DNA of 7,547 nucleotides from Clostridiales bacterium (GCA_017649745.1 JAGCGE010000190.1:1-7547); one strand, 5' to 3'. Positions 1 through 6,593 are shown, counted from the first letter of the stretch. The notes: generated from the sequence alone by a model not told the origin. Made by a program: numbers and translations.

Positions 1-1547
1 GCCTTTGCGAGATCGGACTTGCTGTCATAAATGCGACGACCATTGAGGTCGCGAGCCAGCAGCATGACATTCAGCAGGTGAGGTGTGCAGTAGAAGTCCA
101 GCTGACCGGAACCTTTATAGTCCTCACGAGCGTACAGAGCCGCCTGAATGATTGCTTCTGCGTAGATGTAGTTCTCGCCGAAGTTTGCAGAGGTGTTGGT
201 GCCCTGAATCTCAGCGCGTGCCGCCTCGATATCGACATCACGGTGGATGGTGTAGAGTTCATCATCCTGCCAGATGTTGCGGATGTGATCATCATGAATC
301 TTGTTCTCTGCATTCTCGTCGAGGCCGTCACCGATCATGATACCGAGTGCGACTTCCTCGTTGAGCAGAAGCTTCATGATGTTGTACTGGTACTGAACGA
401 CATCGAAATCGGTGATGTCGATGACGTCGTCACGATGAATGGAATCCAGCACGAAGACAGTCTGCGGATCAGTTGTTCTGCTCAGCAGTTTCGCATCGCC
501 GATAGGGGACTTGCGGCCGCCGTTCTTATCGCGGTTGTAACCCTTACCTCTCAGATCGCCGGTACCATCGAGATCGCGGATGTCCATCTGACGAGTGCGG
601 ATACGGCTGATCGGGCTCTTGTGAACGCCGTTCATGACAGCGGTAATCCAGCCCTGATCACGTGTGACGAGTTCCGGTGCACCCGGCTTGACGTCCTTAT
701 AATCCGGGAACAGCTGACCGATAGTCTCGCCGTCGAAACCGTGAGAAAGGGTCTCGTCGTTCTGTGCGAAAATCTCAATAGCCGTCTTCAGCGAGCCGAC
801 GGAGCTATTCTTTGCAAGTTTAATAATCTCTTCACCATCTGCGTGGGTGAGAGTCGGGCCGTACTGCTTCTCAGCAGCGTTGCCCTCGAAGAAATTGTGC
901 TTCACAGTATCTTCCTCCTTTGTGGTTTCTTCGCCCTCGTTGAGGGTCTCTTCGATGATAACAGCACCGACGAGTGCTTCCACGAGGGTCTTCTGTTCCT
1001 CGTTAAGGGTGCTGTACACCTCTTCGACAGTCTTCGGCGTGCTATCCTGCTTCTTCTCGTCAGTCATCGGTTTTTCCTCCTGTTTGGTGTCGGCATGAGC
1101 GAGTTCGATAGATTCGCCAGTCCAGATGATGCCTTCGTTTTCAGCGTCTTCGTCATGAGCGAATACTTCTTCGATCTTTGCTCCCGGGTTTGCACCTGCA
1201 AGAACAAGACTGACCTCAACGATCTTACCATGAACGACATCAGCGCCGTCATGCTTAAGACCGCCGGCGTAAATAGACAGAGAGTCAAGATCGCCGTTTC
1301 TTACAGCCTCTTTTGCTGCCTGTCCCTGCTCGGAATTATTGAACTTGCAATAAGCCCGAACGCCTTCCGGTTCATTCTTGAGCAGAGCATGACCGAGAAT
1401 GTGGAACACGTCATCATGGTTGTGACCATAACAAAGCGGAACTGTAGTTCCGTCCTGCGGCGCAAACGCATTCTGACGGATTACTCTTCCATCTGTGCAA
1501 AGAAGATTGTTCTTAGTAGCCCAGCCGCGGAAATCGTAATTTTCCAT
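1..1547 (-). CDS. Prohead protease-major capsid protein fusion (partial, C-terminus off the left edge)
   Basis: One open frame of 515 codons with no stop. Residues 1-130 look like an HK97-type prohead protease (peptidase S78/U35): a PLCYGHNHDD segment at 37-46 carrying the likely catalytic His, LDSLSIYAGG at 87-96 with the likely nucleophile Ser (S89 or S91), and the family signature EVSLVLAGANPGA at 111-123. Residues 161-214 form an acidic helical linker that could act as the scaffold (delta) domain. From about residue 215 the protein matches HK97-fold capsids: a KHNFFEG start, GWITAVMNGVHKSPISRIRT, then RTTDPQTVFVLDSIHRDDVIDITDFDVV, NEEVALGIMIGDG, and IRNIWQDDELYTIH. The protease should cleave the scaffold region during procapsid maturation. 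AGGAGG lies 12 nt before ATG 1547, overlapping the end of the portal gene. Fused protease-capsid genes are known in Firmicutes phages. The family call is firm; the assignment of individual catalytic residues is inferred from motif position. Confidence 0.93.
   Translation of the reverse strand, partial: MENYDFRGWATKNNLLCTDGRVIRQNAFAPQDGTTVPLCYGHNHDDVFHILGHALLKNEPEGVRAYCKFNNSEQGQAAKEAVRNGDLDSLSIYAGGLKHDGADVVHGKIVEVSLVLAGANPGAKIEEVFAHDEDAENEGIIWTGESIELAHADTKQEEKPMTDEKKQDSTPKTVEEVYSTLNEEQKTLVEALVGAVIIEETLNEGEETTKEEDTVKHNFFEGNAAEKQYGPTLTHADGEEIIKLAKNSSVGSLKTAIEIFAQNDETLSHGFDGETIGQLFPDYKDVKPGAPELVTRDQGWITAVMNGVHKSPISRIRTRQMDIRDLDGTGDLRGKGYNRDKNGGRKSPIGDAKLLSRTTDPQTVFVLDSIHRDDVIDITDFDVVQYQYNIMKLLLNEEVALGIMIGDGLDENAENKIHDDHIRNIWQDDELYTIHRDVDIEAARAEIQGTNTSANFGENYIYAEAIIQAALYAREDYKGSGQLDFYCTPHLLNVMLLARDLNGRRIYDSKSDLAK
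903..921 (-). promoter_or_regulatory. Second internal ribosome binding site and in-frame GTG (Val215 of the fusion)
   Basis: AAAGGAGG at 921-914 is followed after 8 nt by GTG at 905-903, in frame with the fusion. The product would begin (M)KHNFFEGNAA, where the capsid-like sequence proper begins and where, from memory of this family, stand-alone capsid genes often start. It may make mature-length capsid protein directly. A Lys-Glu-Glu codon run could create the match by chance. Confidence 0.5.
1065..1081 (-). promoter_or_regulatory. Internal ribosome binding site and in-frame ATG (Met161 of the fusion)
   Basis: AGGAGG at 1081-1076 sits 8 nt before an ATG at 1067-1065, exactly 160 codons into the protease-capsid frame. 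Initiation here would yield a scaffold-plus-capsid protein starting MTDEKKQ without the protease. Spacing and match are better than those of the first start at 1547. The caveat is that Gln-Glu-Glu codons (CAG GAG GAA) produce such a site by chance. Confidence 0.6.
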
Positions 1548-1554
1548 TTTGATT

Positions 1555-2796
1555 TTATTCCTCCTTCTTCTCAAGATTTGGCAAAGCGTTAGAGCCCTTT
1601 GCTTGCTCTTCGGATTCGTTCAGATTTCTGTTACGAAGTTCGTCTGACTTAGGGTCGTTAGAAGGCTTCATACCAGCAACCTGACGCATCTCATTCGGTG
1701 TCGCAATCTCGCCGCGAATCAGTTTATCTGACAAATCAGCAAGTTGTTCAACCGTTATTAACTTGAACGGATCGTGGAAGAACGTAACAGCCTGACCCTG
1801 TGTTCTAGCAGTCTTCGTCAAGAACTTACGAGTCATTTCAACCGTAATCGCAGAAAGAATCGGTTCGATTGTTCGGTTGTAATAATTGACCATTGCTTTA
1901 TCGTCCGCAGAACCGTCCAATATTGCCTGAGTGAGACCTAACTGGCTATAAAGCATACTCGTTAGATATTCAATCTGGCTCATCAGATTATTCTCGAGCG
2001 GTCGATTAAGCTGAACGATCTTCTCAGTGGCGTCGGCATACGCGATGCCGTATTTACTTCCCACGAGTTGTTCTTCGATTTGCTTTCGCCGTTTCTCAGC
2101 CTGATCTCTCTTCACATCAGATCTCGTAACATAGGGAAGCTGGATTATCAAATCTAGTTTTCCAGAGCTGTTACGTTCGTCAATGGAATCAAGCAGGACA
2201 AGCTTGCGAATGAGACGCTGAAGCGTAGAACTTGGCTCGTTCATGACGGCATAAAGCGGATTTTCGATAATAGCGATCATGCTCTTAGGAGCAATCCGCT
2301 GTTCTCGTTGTCCGGTACGATCGTTGTACGCTTCAACACGAACATGATCTGGATACCACTCGATAATTTTACCGACTCTCATAGAATAGATATCGTACGA
2401 ATTGGTATGTGTTGGGTCTTCGCTCGTGTCAATTGGGATGATCGCGTCACACCCTTCGTCAAACATCGAAATAACGACATCTTGGATGAACGCACGAGCA
2501 GTTTGGTCTTTGTTGGCAGACAGTGTAAGACACGTATTTAATCCTGAATTTCTATCTTCAAGATATCTGCCGTTGTCAGGATCGAGATCGACATGCTTTA
2601 TCACGTTGGACGCGACATCCATCGCAATTCGGTTATAAATTGATGTGACAATCGACCTCTCGTTTCCGCGAGTAAGCCGAACCCTATCCGGACGATAAGA
2701 CCAACTCGAGCCAAGATCTTTGTACTGATAAGTCGGACTGCGACTCGAAAAGGCATTCCAAGCGTGTCTCAGCCTGTCGCCAAACGTGTACTCCAT
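1555..2796 (-). CDS. Portal protein, HK97 family
   Basis: A 413-residue portal protein (Phage_portal, HK97/SPP1-like superfamily), expected to form the dodecameric ring at the capsid vertex through which DNA is packaged and ejected. Supporting segments: RLTRGNERSIVTSIYNRIA near residues 40-60 (N-terminal portal region), a DQTARAFIQDVV stretch near 95-110, ENPLYAVMNEPSSTLQRLIRKL in the middle, IEYLTSMLYSQLG (long pore/stem helix region), and a C-terminal NEMRQVAGMKPSNDPKSDEL block typical of this family. Length is normal. The start is ATG 2796 with GAGGTGAT 8 nt upstream. The end lies 7 nt before the protease start, and the last codons (Glu-Lys-Lys-Glu-Glu) carry the Shine-Dalgarno of the next gene. 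No truncation is seen. Confidence 0.95.
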   Translation of the reverse strand: MEYTFGDRLRHAWNAFSSRSPTYQYKDLGSSWSYRPDRVRLTRGNERSIVTSIYNRIAMDVASNVIKHVDLDPDNGRYLEDRNSGLNTCLTLSANKDQTARAFIQDVVISMFDEGCDAIIPIDTSEDPTHTNSYDIYSMRVGKIIEWYPDHVRVEAYNDRTGQREQRIAPKSMIAIIENPLYAVMNEPSSTLQRLIRKLVLLDSIDERNSSGKLDLIIQLPYVTRSDVKRDQAEKRRKQIEEQLVGSKYGIAYADATEKIVQLNRPLENNLMSQIEYLTSMLYSQLGLTQAILDGSADDKAMVNYYNRTIEPILSAITVEMTRKFLTKTARTQGQAVTFFHDPFKLITVEQLADLSDKLIRGEIATPNEMRQVAGMKPSNDPKSDELRNRNLNESEEQAKGSNALPNLEKKEE

Positions 2797-2809
2797 TTTG
2801 AATTATCAC

Positions 2810-2823
2810 CTCGAATATTCGAG
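2810..2823 (-). promoter_or_regulatory. Perfect 14-bp palindrome overlapping the portal ribosome binding site
   Basis: CTCGAATATTCGAG is a perfect inverted repeat. Its last bases are the start of the portal Shine-Dalgarno GAGGTGAT (2812-2805). In RNA it can fold as a 5-bp stem with an ATAT loop. It lies in the 40-nt gap between the 171-aa gene and the portal. It could be a translational control hairpin or a protein-binding site; the short A/T-containing stem makes strong RNA occlusion doubtful. Confidence 0.45.
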
Positions 2824-2836
2824 TTTTTAGAGATAT

Positions 2837-3352
2837 TCATCGATTGGATCTATGAATATACTCCTCGAACTCCTTGCGATTTTTCAGTTCCTTCTTCTTG
2901 TCGTTGATCTTACCAAGAATCTTGGCTACAAGCTTTTTTCCTCTATTGGCAAGAGCACGAACTTCGGAGCTAAAGAGCTCTTTTCCGCTAAGTTCGATTG
3001 CCGCACTGGGACGTCCTCCTGCCTGTCTTTCAGAAGCTTCTCTTTTTGCGGCGTTGATTCCGGCTAAAGAAGGATGTGCGAGAGCAGGTATCTGACTAAC
3101 CCGTGTACGAATAGCCAGTATTTCATCGTTAGTCAGACCGCCAGAAGAACGCCCTGACTGTTTGTTCGGGTCATATCCGGAAGGATATTTAGTGCCAAAA
3201 CGACCGCCGGAAGAACTCTCTGACTGTTTGTTCGGGTCGTATCCTTCGGGATATTTGGTGGCGAAACGACCGCGGTCATCACGCTTGACTTTTGACTCGT
3301 CGAAGTCGTTCTTCATATGCTGGAGCCATTCTTCATATGTGAACTTACCCAC
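2837..3352 (-). CDS. Tagged small virion-candidate protein with two tandem 22-residue repeats
   Basis: A 171-residue protein with no function I can name. The N-terminus GKFTYEEWLQH (residues 2-12) is paralogous to that of the gene just upstream, and is followed by KRDDRGRFATKYP, a degenerate form of the HDP.TGRFT tag. Residues 28-49 and 50-71 are tandem copies of the unit GRF.TKYP.GYDPNKQS..SSG. Residues 74-130 are mixed helical; 138-171 are strongly basic (KKLVAKILGK, KKKELKNRK). The start is GTG at 3352 with AAAGGAGAG 9 nt upstream overlapping the preceding gene's stop; GTG is preferred because it keeps the conserved YEEWL motif. Its place between terminase and portal suggests a minor head or DNA-binding/ejected protein, which is inference only. 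Confidence 0.85.
   Translation of the reverse strand: MGKFTYEEWLQHMKNDFDESKVKRDDRGRFATKYPEGYDPNKQSESSSGGRFGTKYPSGYDPNKQSGRSSGGLTNDEILAIRTRVSQIPALAHPSLAGINAAKREASERQAGGRPSAAIELSGKELFSSEVRALANRGKKLVAKILGKINDKKKELKNRKEFEEYIHRSNR
3138..3269 (-). repeat. Two tandem 66-bp units inside the 171-aa gene
   Basis: Units 3138-3203 and 3204-3269 are directly adjacent and in frame, encoding two 22-residue copies. The central run that encodes GYDPNKQS is nearly identical at DNA level (CTGACTGTTTGTTCGGGTC on the plus strand), with most differences at the edges, consistent with a fairly recent duplication followed by divergence. Confidence 0.9.
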
Positions 3353-3358
3353 TGTGGT

Positions 3359-3769
3359 TCACTCTCCTTTAGATTTTTTATTCTTTATAGCGTTCTTGGC
3401 GGCTTTGACGCCTTTTGCTACTGCTCCTACACCCAAGCCAACAAGAGCTCCTGTAGGAGCAAGAACGGCTGCTCCAAGACCGGCTGACATTGCCGACATC
3501 ATAAACGCCGAACCGATTGTTGCGTTAGTGACCATGCCAGAAGATATCATCGACGCACCACCTGCCGAAGCCAAAGCAGATAACAAATTTCCAGCTTTCA
3601 AAGCCGTACTTGTTCCTGCTAATATTCCCCCGGCGATTCCGGCCGAAGCACCCACCTTAGCGCCTCTTTTTACATGAGATCCTATAGAACTCCCGGTAAA
3701 TCTTCCTGTGTCGGGATCGTGATTTGGATTGAAATGGGCAAGCCATTCCTCGTAATTGAAATTAGCCAT
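3359..3769 (-). CDS. Tagged Gly/Ala-rich hydrophobic protein, possible membrane-active or ejection protein
   Basis: 136 residues from ATG 3769; GAGGTGAT sits just upstream and includes the terminase stop, so this start is preferred over an upstream ATG at 3823 inside the terminase gene. The N-terminus ANFNYEEWLAHFNPNHDPDTGRFTG (residues 2-26, in two parts YEEWLAH and HDPDTGRFTG) is the clearest copy of the tag shared by three proteins here. Residues 35-120 are almost all Gly, Ala, Ser, Val, Leu, Met with GxxxG/AxxxG-like spacing (AGIAGGILAG, LVGLGVGAVAKG), interrupted by few charges; residues 119-134 are Lys-rich. Such composition suits helices that insert into or assemble on membranes, as in phage proteins ejected with DNA, but a holin or a head-interior protein cannot be excluded. 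Function not recognised. Confidence 0.85.
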   Translation of the reverse strand: MANFNYEEWLAHFNPNHDPDTGRFTGSSIGSHVKRGAKVGASAGIAGGILAGTSTALKAGNLLSALASAGGASMISSGMVTNATIGSAFMMSAMSAGLGAAVLAPTGALVGLGVGAVAKGVKAAKNAIKNKKSKGE

Positions 3770-3779
3770 AATCATCACC

Positions 3780-5525
3780 TCAATCGAACGCGTCACGATT
3801 GAGCTTGAAGGACACGAAAGCATCCATCATTGCAGCAACAGCGTCAATCTTCTGGTCGCGTCTTTGTTTATAAAGTTTGCGGTTTCCGTTAGTGTCTTCG
3901 AGGGTTATACAGTTGCCCATTGCGAACTTCACCAGCTCTTCATCAAACAGTAAAAGCCGCTCCTCAGCAAGTTTCTTCAACTCACCAAGAGGAACAGACT
4001 CTGTCTTAGCACCCTGTATTACTTTCTCGATTCCGAACGGACCATTTTCGCGAGCCCATCGTTCAATGAAATCTTTGGCGTTGTACGGGTCGTAACCTAC
4101 ACAACGCACATCGTATTGCATATGTTCGATGTGGTCTTGCAAATCTTCATAGACTTGCATCATGTCAAGAACTGTTCCGTCTAATACCACAAGACTGCCC
4201 TCTTTCATGAATTCTTCGTATTTCAATCGGGTAGCTTGTGGGAGTTTGGACATCGTGAGCGACGTTATATAATTTCGTGTCTTTATACCAAACGCCTCTC
4301 TTGGAAGCGGGAATAAAAACGTGAAAGAACAAAAGTCGTCGCCCATCGAGAGGTCGCAACCCATTGCACACGGCATCTGCCAATATTCTCTCTTACGGTG
4401 AACAAGTGTCTCCTCATAAGTAAAGAAGAACGTATACCCCTCCATGGGGATTCCGAATCTCTTAGCGAGAATATCATTGCGTGCGGCAGGGGATTTTTCG
4501 GCTCTTTCAACGTCGAGCTGATATGTCTCGACGGTAACGGTCTTACCGAGATTCGGTTGAGCCTTAACCCATAGCGCAGGGTTACTTATCTCCTCGATGT
4601 TGTCTAGTTTGTACCACCAGATGGAGACGTGTGGATTCTTATACTCGCCACGGAGTATTGACATTAACTCCATTTTGATTGTGTCGCCGGGTCCGTTACG
4701 AACGGTTCCTTCTGACGACATTGCGATGATCCACCAATCGTCGTTCTTGGCGGCTCCCTGCTCGATAGGGGTGATGATATCCTCTCTGATTGGACAAGAT
4801 AGCCACTCATCAAATGTGGCATATTTGTCTCTACGTCCCTGAAGCTTCGGAATACTCATGGGACGAACTTCTAGCAAGGAGTTCGTGATTAGAGATTCGA
4901 TGCCTTTCTTCGTAGACGCGAGCATCGGTCGATTTGCTCTGTTTCCAGTCGTGTTCTGGATAGAGCCTCTGGTCATCAGCTTAAACAGAGGACCTCTTGC
5001 ACGAGCGATTGCTGTCCTGAACGGAGCAAGCATCTCTTCTGCTTGACTCATCGTAGGGGCAACTGCAACCTGCTCGGTCGTGCTTGTATCGCAAACGAGA
5101 CCGTATGCCTGATTACATTCGCCGTACAGAGATTTTGCTCCGCCTCGACCGAGTATCAGATATTGTTTGTTTACGAGTCGCTTCTTTATGCGTTTCCACT
5201 CGTAATGACCGCCATGTCCATCTTTGTCGAGAACATACACCTGTCGGTCGATATAATAATACCAACCGTACAGCTGCTCCGCCCATAGTTTGAACGTGTC
5301 AAGGAGTTTGAGTTTTGAACCGTCTGTTAAAGTGAGCTCGTTCTCACAAAACCGAATCCAAGCTTCAACCGGTCGCGGATCGTAATAGATTCCGGGATTT
5401 CGGATAAGCTCATCGATTCGGTTCATCTCCATAGAGACTGTTTCACAAACCGGAATTTCTCCGCGAAGAACCTTTTGTCGAAATTCGCCGTAATATCGTG
5501 GCGTGGCTTTATTCGATAATGCCAT
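3780..5525 (-). CDS. terL: Terminase large subunit (packaging ATPase and nuclease)
   Basis: 581 residues, full length for a TerL. It powers DNA translocation into the procapsid through the portal and cuts the concatemer. The N-terminal ATPase has a Walker A-like segment GRGGAKS at 126-132 (LILGRGGAKSL), a Walker B ending in ATFDEW at 236-241 (D239, E240), and a probable coupling motif AMSSEG at 268-273. The C-terminal RNase H-like nuclease shows acidic residues D391 (GCDLSMGDD), D479 (GYDPYNAKDF) and D561 (KIDAVAAMMDA). All key residues appear present; the Walker A is the RGGAKS variant rather than GxxGxGKS, as in related terminases. The start ATG 5525 lies 4 nt after the preceding gene, with only a weak GAAGTGAT Shine-Dalgarno lying in that gene's lysine tail, so translation is probably coupled. 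Confidence 0.97.
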   Translation of the reverse strand: MALSNKATPRYYGEFRQKVLRGEIPVCETVSMEMNRIDELIRNPGIYYDPRPVEAWIRFCENELTLTDGSKLKLLDTFKLWAEQLYGWYYYIDRQVYVLDKDGHGGHYEWKRIKKRLVNKQYLILGRGGAKSLYGECNQAYGLVCDTSTTEQVAVAPTMSQAEEMLAPFRTAIARARGPLFKLMTRGSIQNTTGNRANRPMLASTKKGIESLITNSLLEVRPMSIPKLQGRRDKYATFDEWLSCPIREDIITPIEQGAAKNDDWWIIAMSSEGTVRNGPGDTIKMELMSILRGEYKNPHVSIWWYKLDNIEEISNPALWVKAQPNLGKTVTVETYQLDVERAEKSPAARNDILAKRFGIPMEGYTFFFTYEETLVHRKREYWQMPCAMGCDLSMGDDFCSFTFLFPLPREAFGIKTRNYITSLTMSKLPQATRLKYEEFMKEGSLVVLDGTVLDMMQVYEDLQDHIEHMQYDVRCVGYDPYNAKDFIERWARENGPFGIEKVIQGAKTESVPLGELKKLAEERLLLFDEELVKFAMGNCITLEDTNGNRKLYKQRRDQKIDAVAAMMDAFVSFKLNRDAFD

Positions 5526-5529
5526 AGAA

Positions 5530-6120
5530 TCACTTCTTCTTCAGGTCGTGAACGGCTTTCGCGATAGTGACAGCCGAGACGCCAACAGCAAGTGCTCCAC
5601 CGGCAATATCGAGCGTGTTAAGCAGCCATTTTTTGCCATTTGAAACCGGAGGTTGTTCTTTCGGATTGAAGATGTCCTGATATTTCTGCTCGAGAAGATA
5701 TCTGTCGATTTGGGTTTTAAGCTCTTGATCGGTTATGTTGGTTAGATCGAGTGTTTTTTTACGAACAGCCGGACGACTCGCCAGTTTTTTCTTCTCCATG
5801 TCAGACATTGCTTTGGTGAACTGTTGTGCGTTAGTAAGTCCTGCCTGAAGAGCATCCATATCCTCTTTGACCCAACGATGCGGGTCAATGAGCTTTTCCA
5901 GTTCGTCATCTTTTATTCGGTCGTCTTTCTTCTTTTGAGCATTCTTCTTTTTGTCGTGTTCCCATCTGGCACGACCCTCAGCGGTAAGAGTTCCGTCAGG
6001 CTTAACGTACTTCTCTCTACCGAAAGGAGCACTCGTGAACTGACCGGTGTTTGGGTCATGGAACAAATTGTAATGACACAGAGTAGCTCTAATGTCACCT
6101 CTATAATCGAGTACATCCAT
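5530..6120 (-). CDS. Tagged coiled-coil protein with C-terminal hydrophobic helix, unknown function
   Basis: 196 residues in four blocks. Residues 16-30 contain HYNLFHDPNTGQFTS, the tag shared with the 136-aa protein. Residues 36-53 hold EKYVKPDGTLTAEGRARW, resembling a DGTLT..G..R motif that I recall from small head-associated proteins of gut phages. Residues 54-115 are highly charged and Lys/Asp-rich, probably coiled coil. Residues 124-150 (DLTNITDQELKTQIDR then YLLEQKYQDI) form an amphipathic helix block of a type seen in the same group. Residues 166-190 are hydrophobic and Gly/Ala-rich (ALAVGVSAVTIAKAV) and are followed by KKK, a likely membrane-interacting helix. ATG 6120 has GAGGTGA 9 nt upstream, overlapping the connector stop. 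It precedes terL by 4 nt. A minor virion or ejected protein is my best guess; function is not recognised. Confidence 0.87.
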   Translation of the reverse strand: MDVLDYRGDIRATLCHYNLFHDPNTGQFTSAPFGREKYVKPDGTLTAEGRARWEHDKKKNAQKKKDDRIKDDELEKLIDPHRWVKEDMDALQAGLTNAQQFTKAMSDMEKKKLASRPAVRKKTLDLTNITDQELKTQIDRYLLEQKYQDIFNPKEQPPVSNGKKWLLNTLDIAGGALAVGVSAVTIAKAVHDLKKK

Positions 6121-6136
6121 TTTGAATTCTCACCTC
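6118..6136 (-). promoter_or_regulatory. Ribosome binding site nested in stop codon, repeated before the portal
   Basis: GAGGTGAGAATTCAAAATG (6136-6118) carries the Shine-Dalgarno and start of the 196-aa gene; the connector's TGA stop (6137-6135) lies partly inside it. The portal start at 2812-2794 has the same 19-mer with a single change (G to T). The terminase-to-136-aa junction also has TGA nested in TGAGGTGA. Such stop-in-site arrangements favour translation by terminating ribosomes. Confidence 0.75.
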
Positions 6137-6494
6137 AATCTGTTTCGGGATTTGCCGGGGTTTCAGCCTGTACATTCAGTCGCCACTCGAGTTCTGCGAT
6201 TCTGTCTCGATATGCTTGAGCAACTGCTCCGATTGTCGGCGGGTCAAAGATCATTCGCACAACACATGTGACATATATCTGAATCATGTTAAGTCGAGGG
6301 TCTTCTCCAACGAAGTCTTGCCACGTAGCCGTCTTATCACTGATTTGAAAACCTGTGACAGGACCAACTCCGAGTTGTGTAAGCTGAGCGAGAGCACTGT
6401 TAATATGCATGATAAGCTCGTCATCAAACGCTTCGTCGAGTTCTGTGATTCCTCCAACTCCCTTTTTAACAGAGGTTAATATGCTGTTTGTCAT
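6135..6494 (-). CDS. Head-tail connector-like protein
   Basis: 119 residues. It resembles the small all-helical gp6-like head-tail connector (adaptor) proteins that bind under the portal and close the filled head: SILTSVKKG at the N-terminus, FDDELIMHINSALAQLTQLGVGP at 23-45, ATWQDF at 56-61, a helix NMIQIYVTCVVRMIFDPP at 69-86, and ELEWRLNVQAE at 101-111. I recognise this pattern from Clostridia phages, where it is usually called a connector or hypothetical protein. ATG 6494 has AAGGAG 6 nt upstream. The stop is fused to the Shine-Dalgarno of the next gene. Its place upstream of terL, rather than downstream of the capsid gene, is unusual. Family assignment moderately sure, structural role inferred. 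Confidence 0.8.
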   Translation of the reverse strand: MTNSILTSVKKGVGGITELDEAFDDELIMHINSALAQLTQLGVGPVTGFQISDKTATWQDFVGEDPRLNMIQIYVTCVVRMIFDPPTIGAVAQAYRDRIAELEWRLNVQAETPANPETD

Positions 6495-6593
6495 AAGCTG
6501 CTCCTTTCAATAGAAAAACAAAGAGTCAGTGTCAAAAGCGAAAAGAGCACGTTCTAACCTCTCTCTTCATAAAAGCAGGTGTATTCTTCGCGT

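Noticed and set aside
78..1592. 504-codon plus-strand open frame
   Set aside because: It is codon-aligned antisense to the protease-capsid frame, gives no recognisable protein, and follows from the absence of TTA/CTA/TCA codons in the capsid gene.
3162..3677. 171-codon plus-strand open frame
   Set aside because: It overlaps two well-supported minus-strand genes; its repeats and Pro/Ala-rich run are the complement of the tandem repeat and Gly/Ala codons.
3359..3823. Longer start (ATG 3823) for the 136-aa protein
   Set aside because: It would lie inside the terminase coding sequence, while ATG 3769 has a strong GAGGTGAT site and places the conserved YEEWL tag at the N-terminus.
6506..6535. 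TTGACA (minus strand, 6535-6530) as a -35 promoter element for the connector gene
   Set aside because: At 17-nt spacing the -10 would be TATTGA, only 3 of 6 matches, and transcription would begin at about the Shine-Dalgarno of the connector, leaving no usable leader.
6535..6570. 12-codon minus-strand mini-ORF (ATG at 6570) in the tRNA-connector spacer
   Set aside because: There is no Shine-Dalgarno upstream and no recognisable peptide; it is probably chance.
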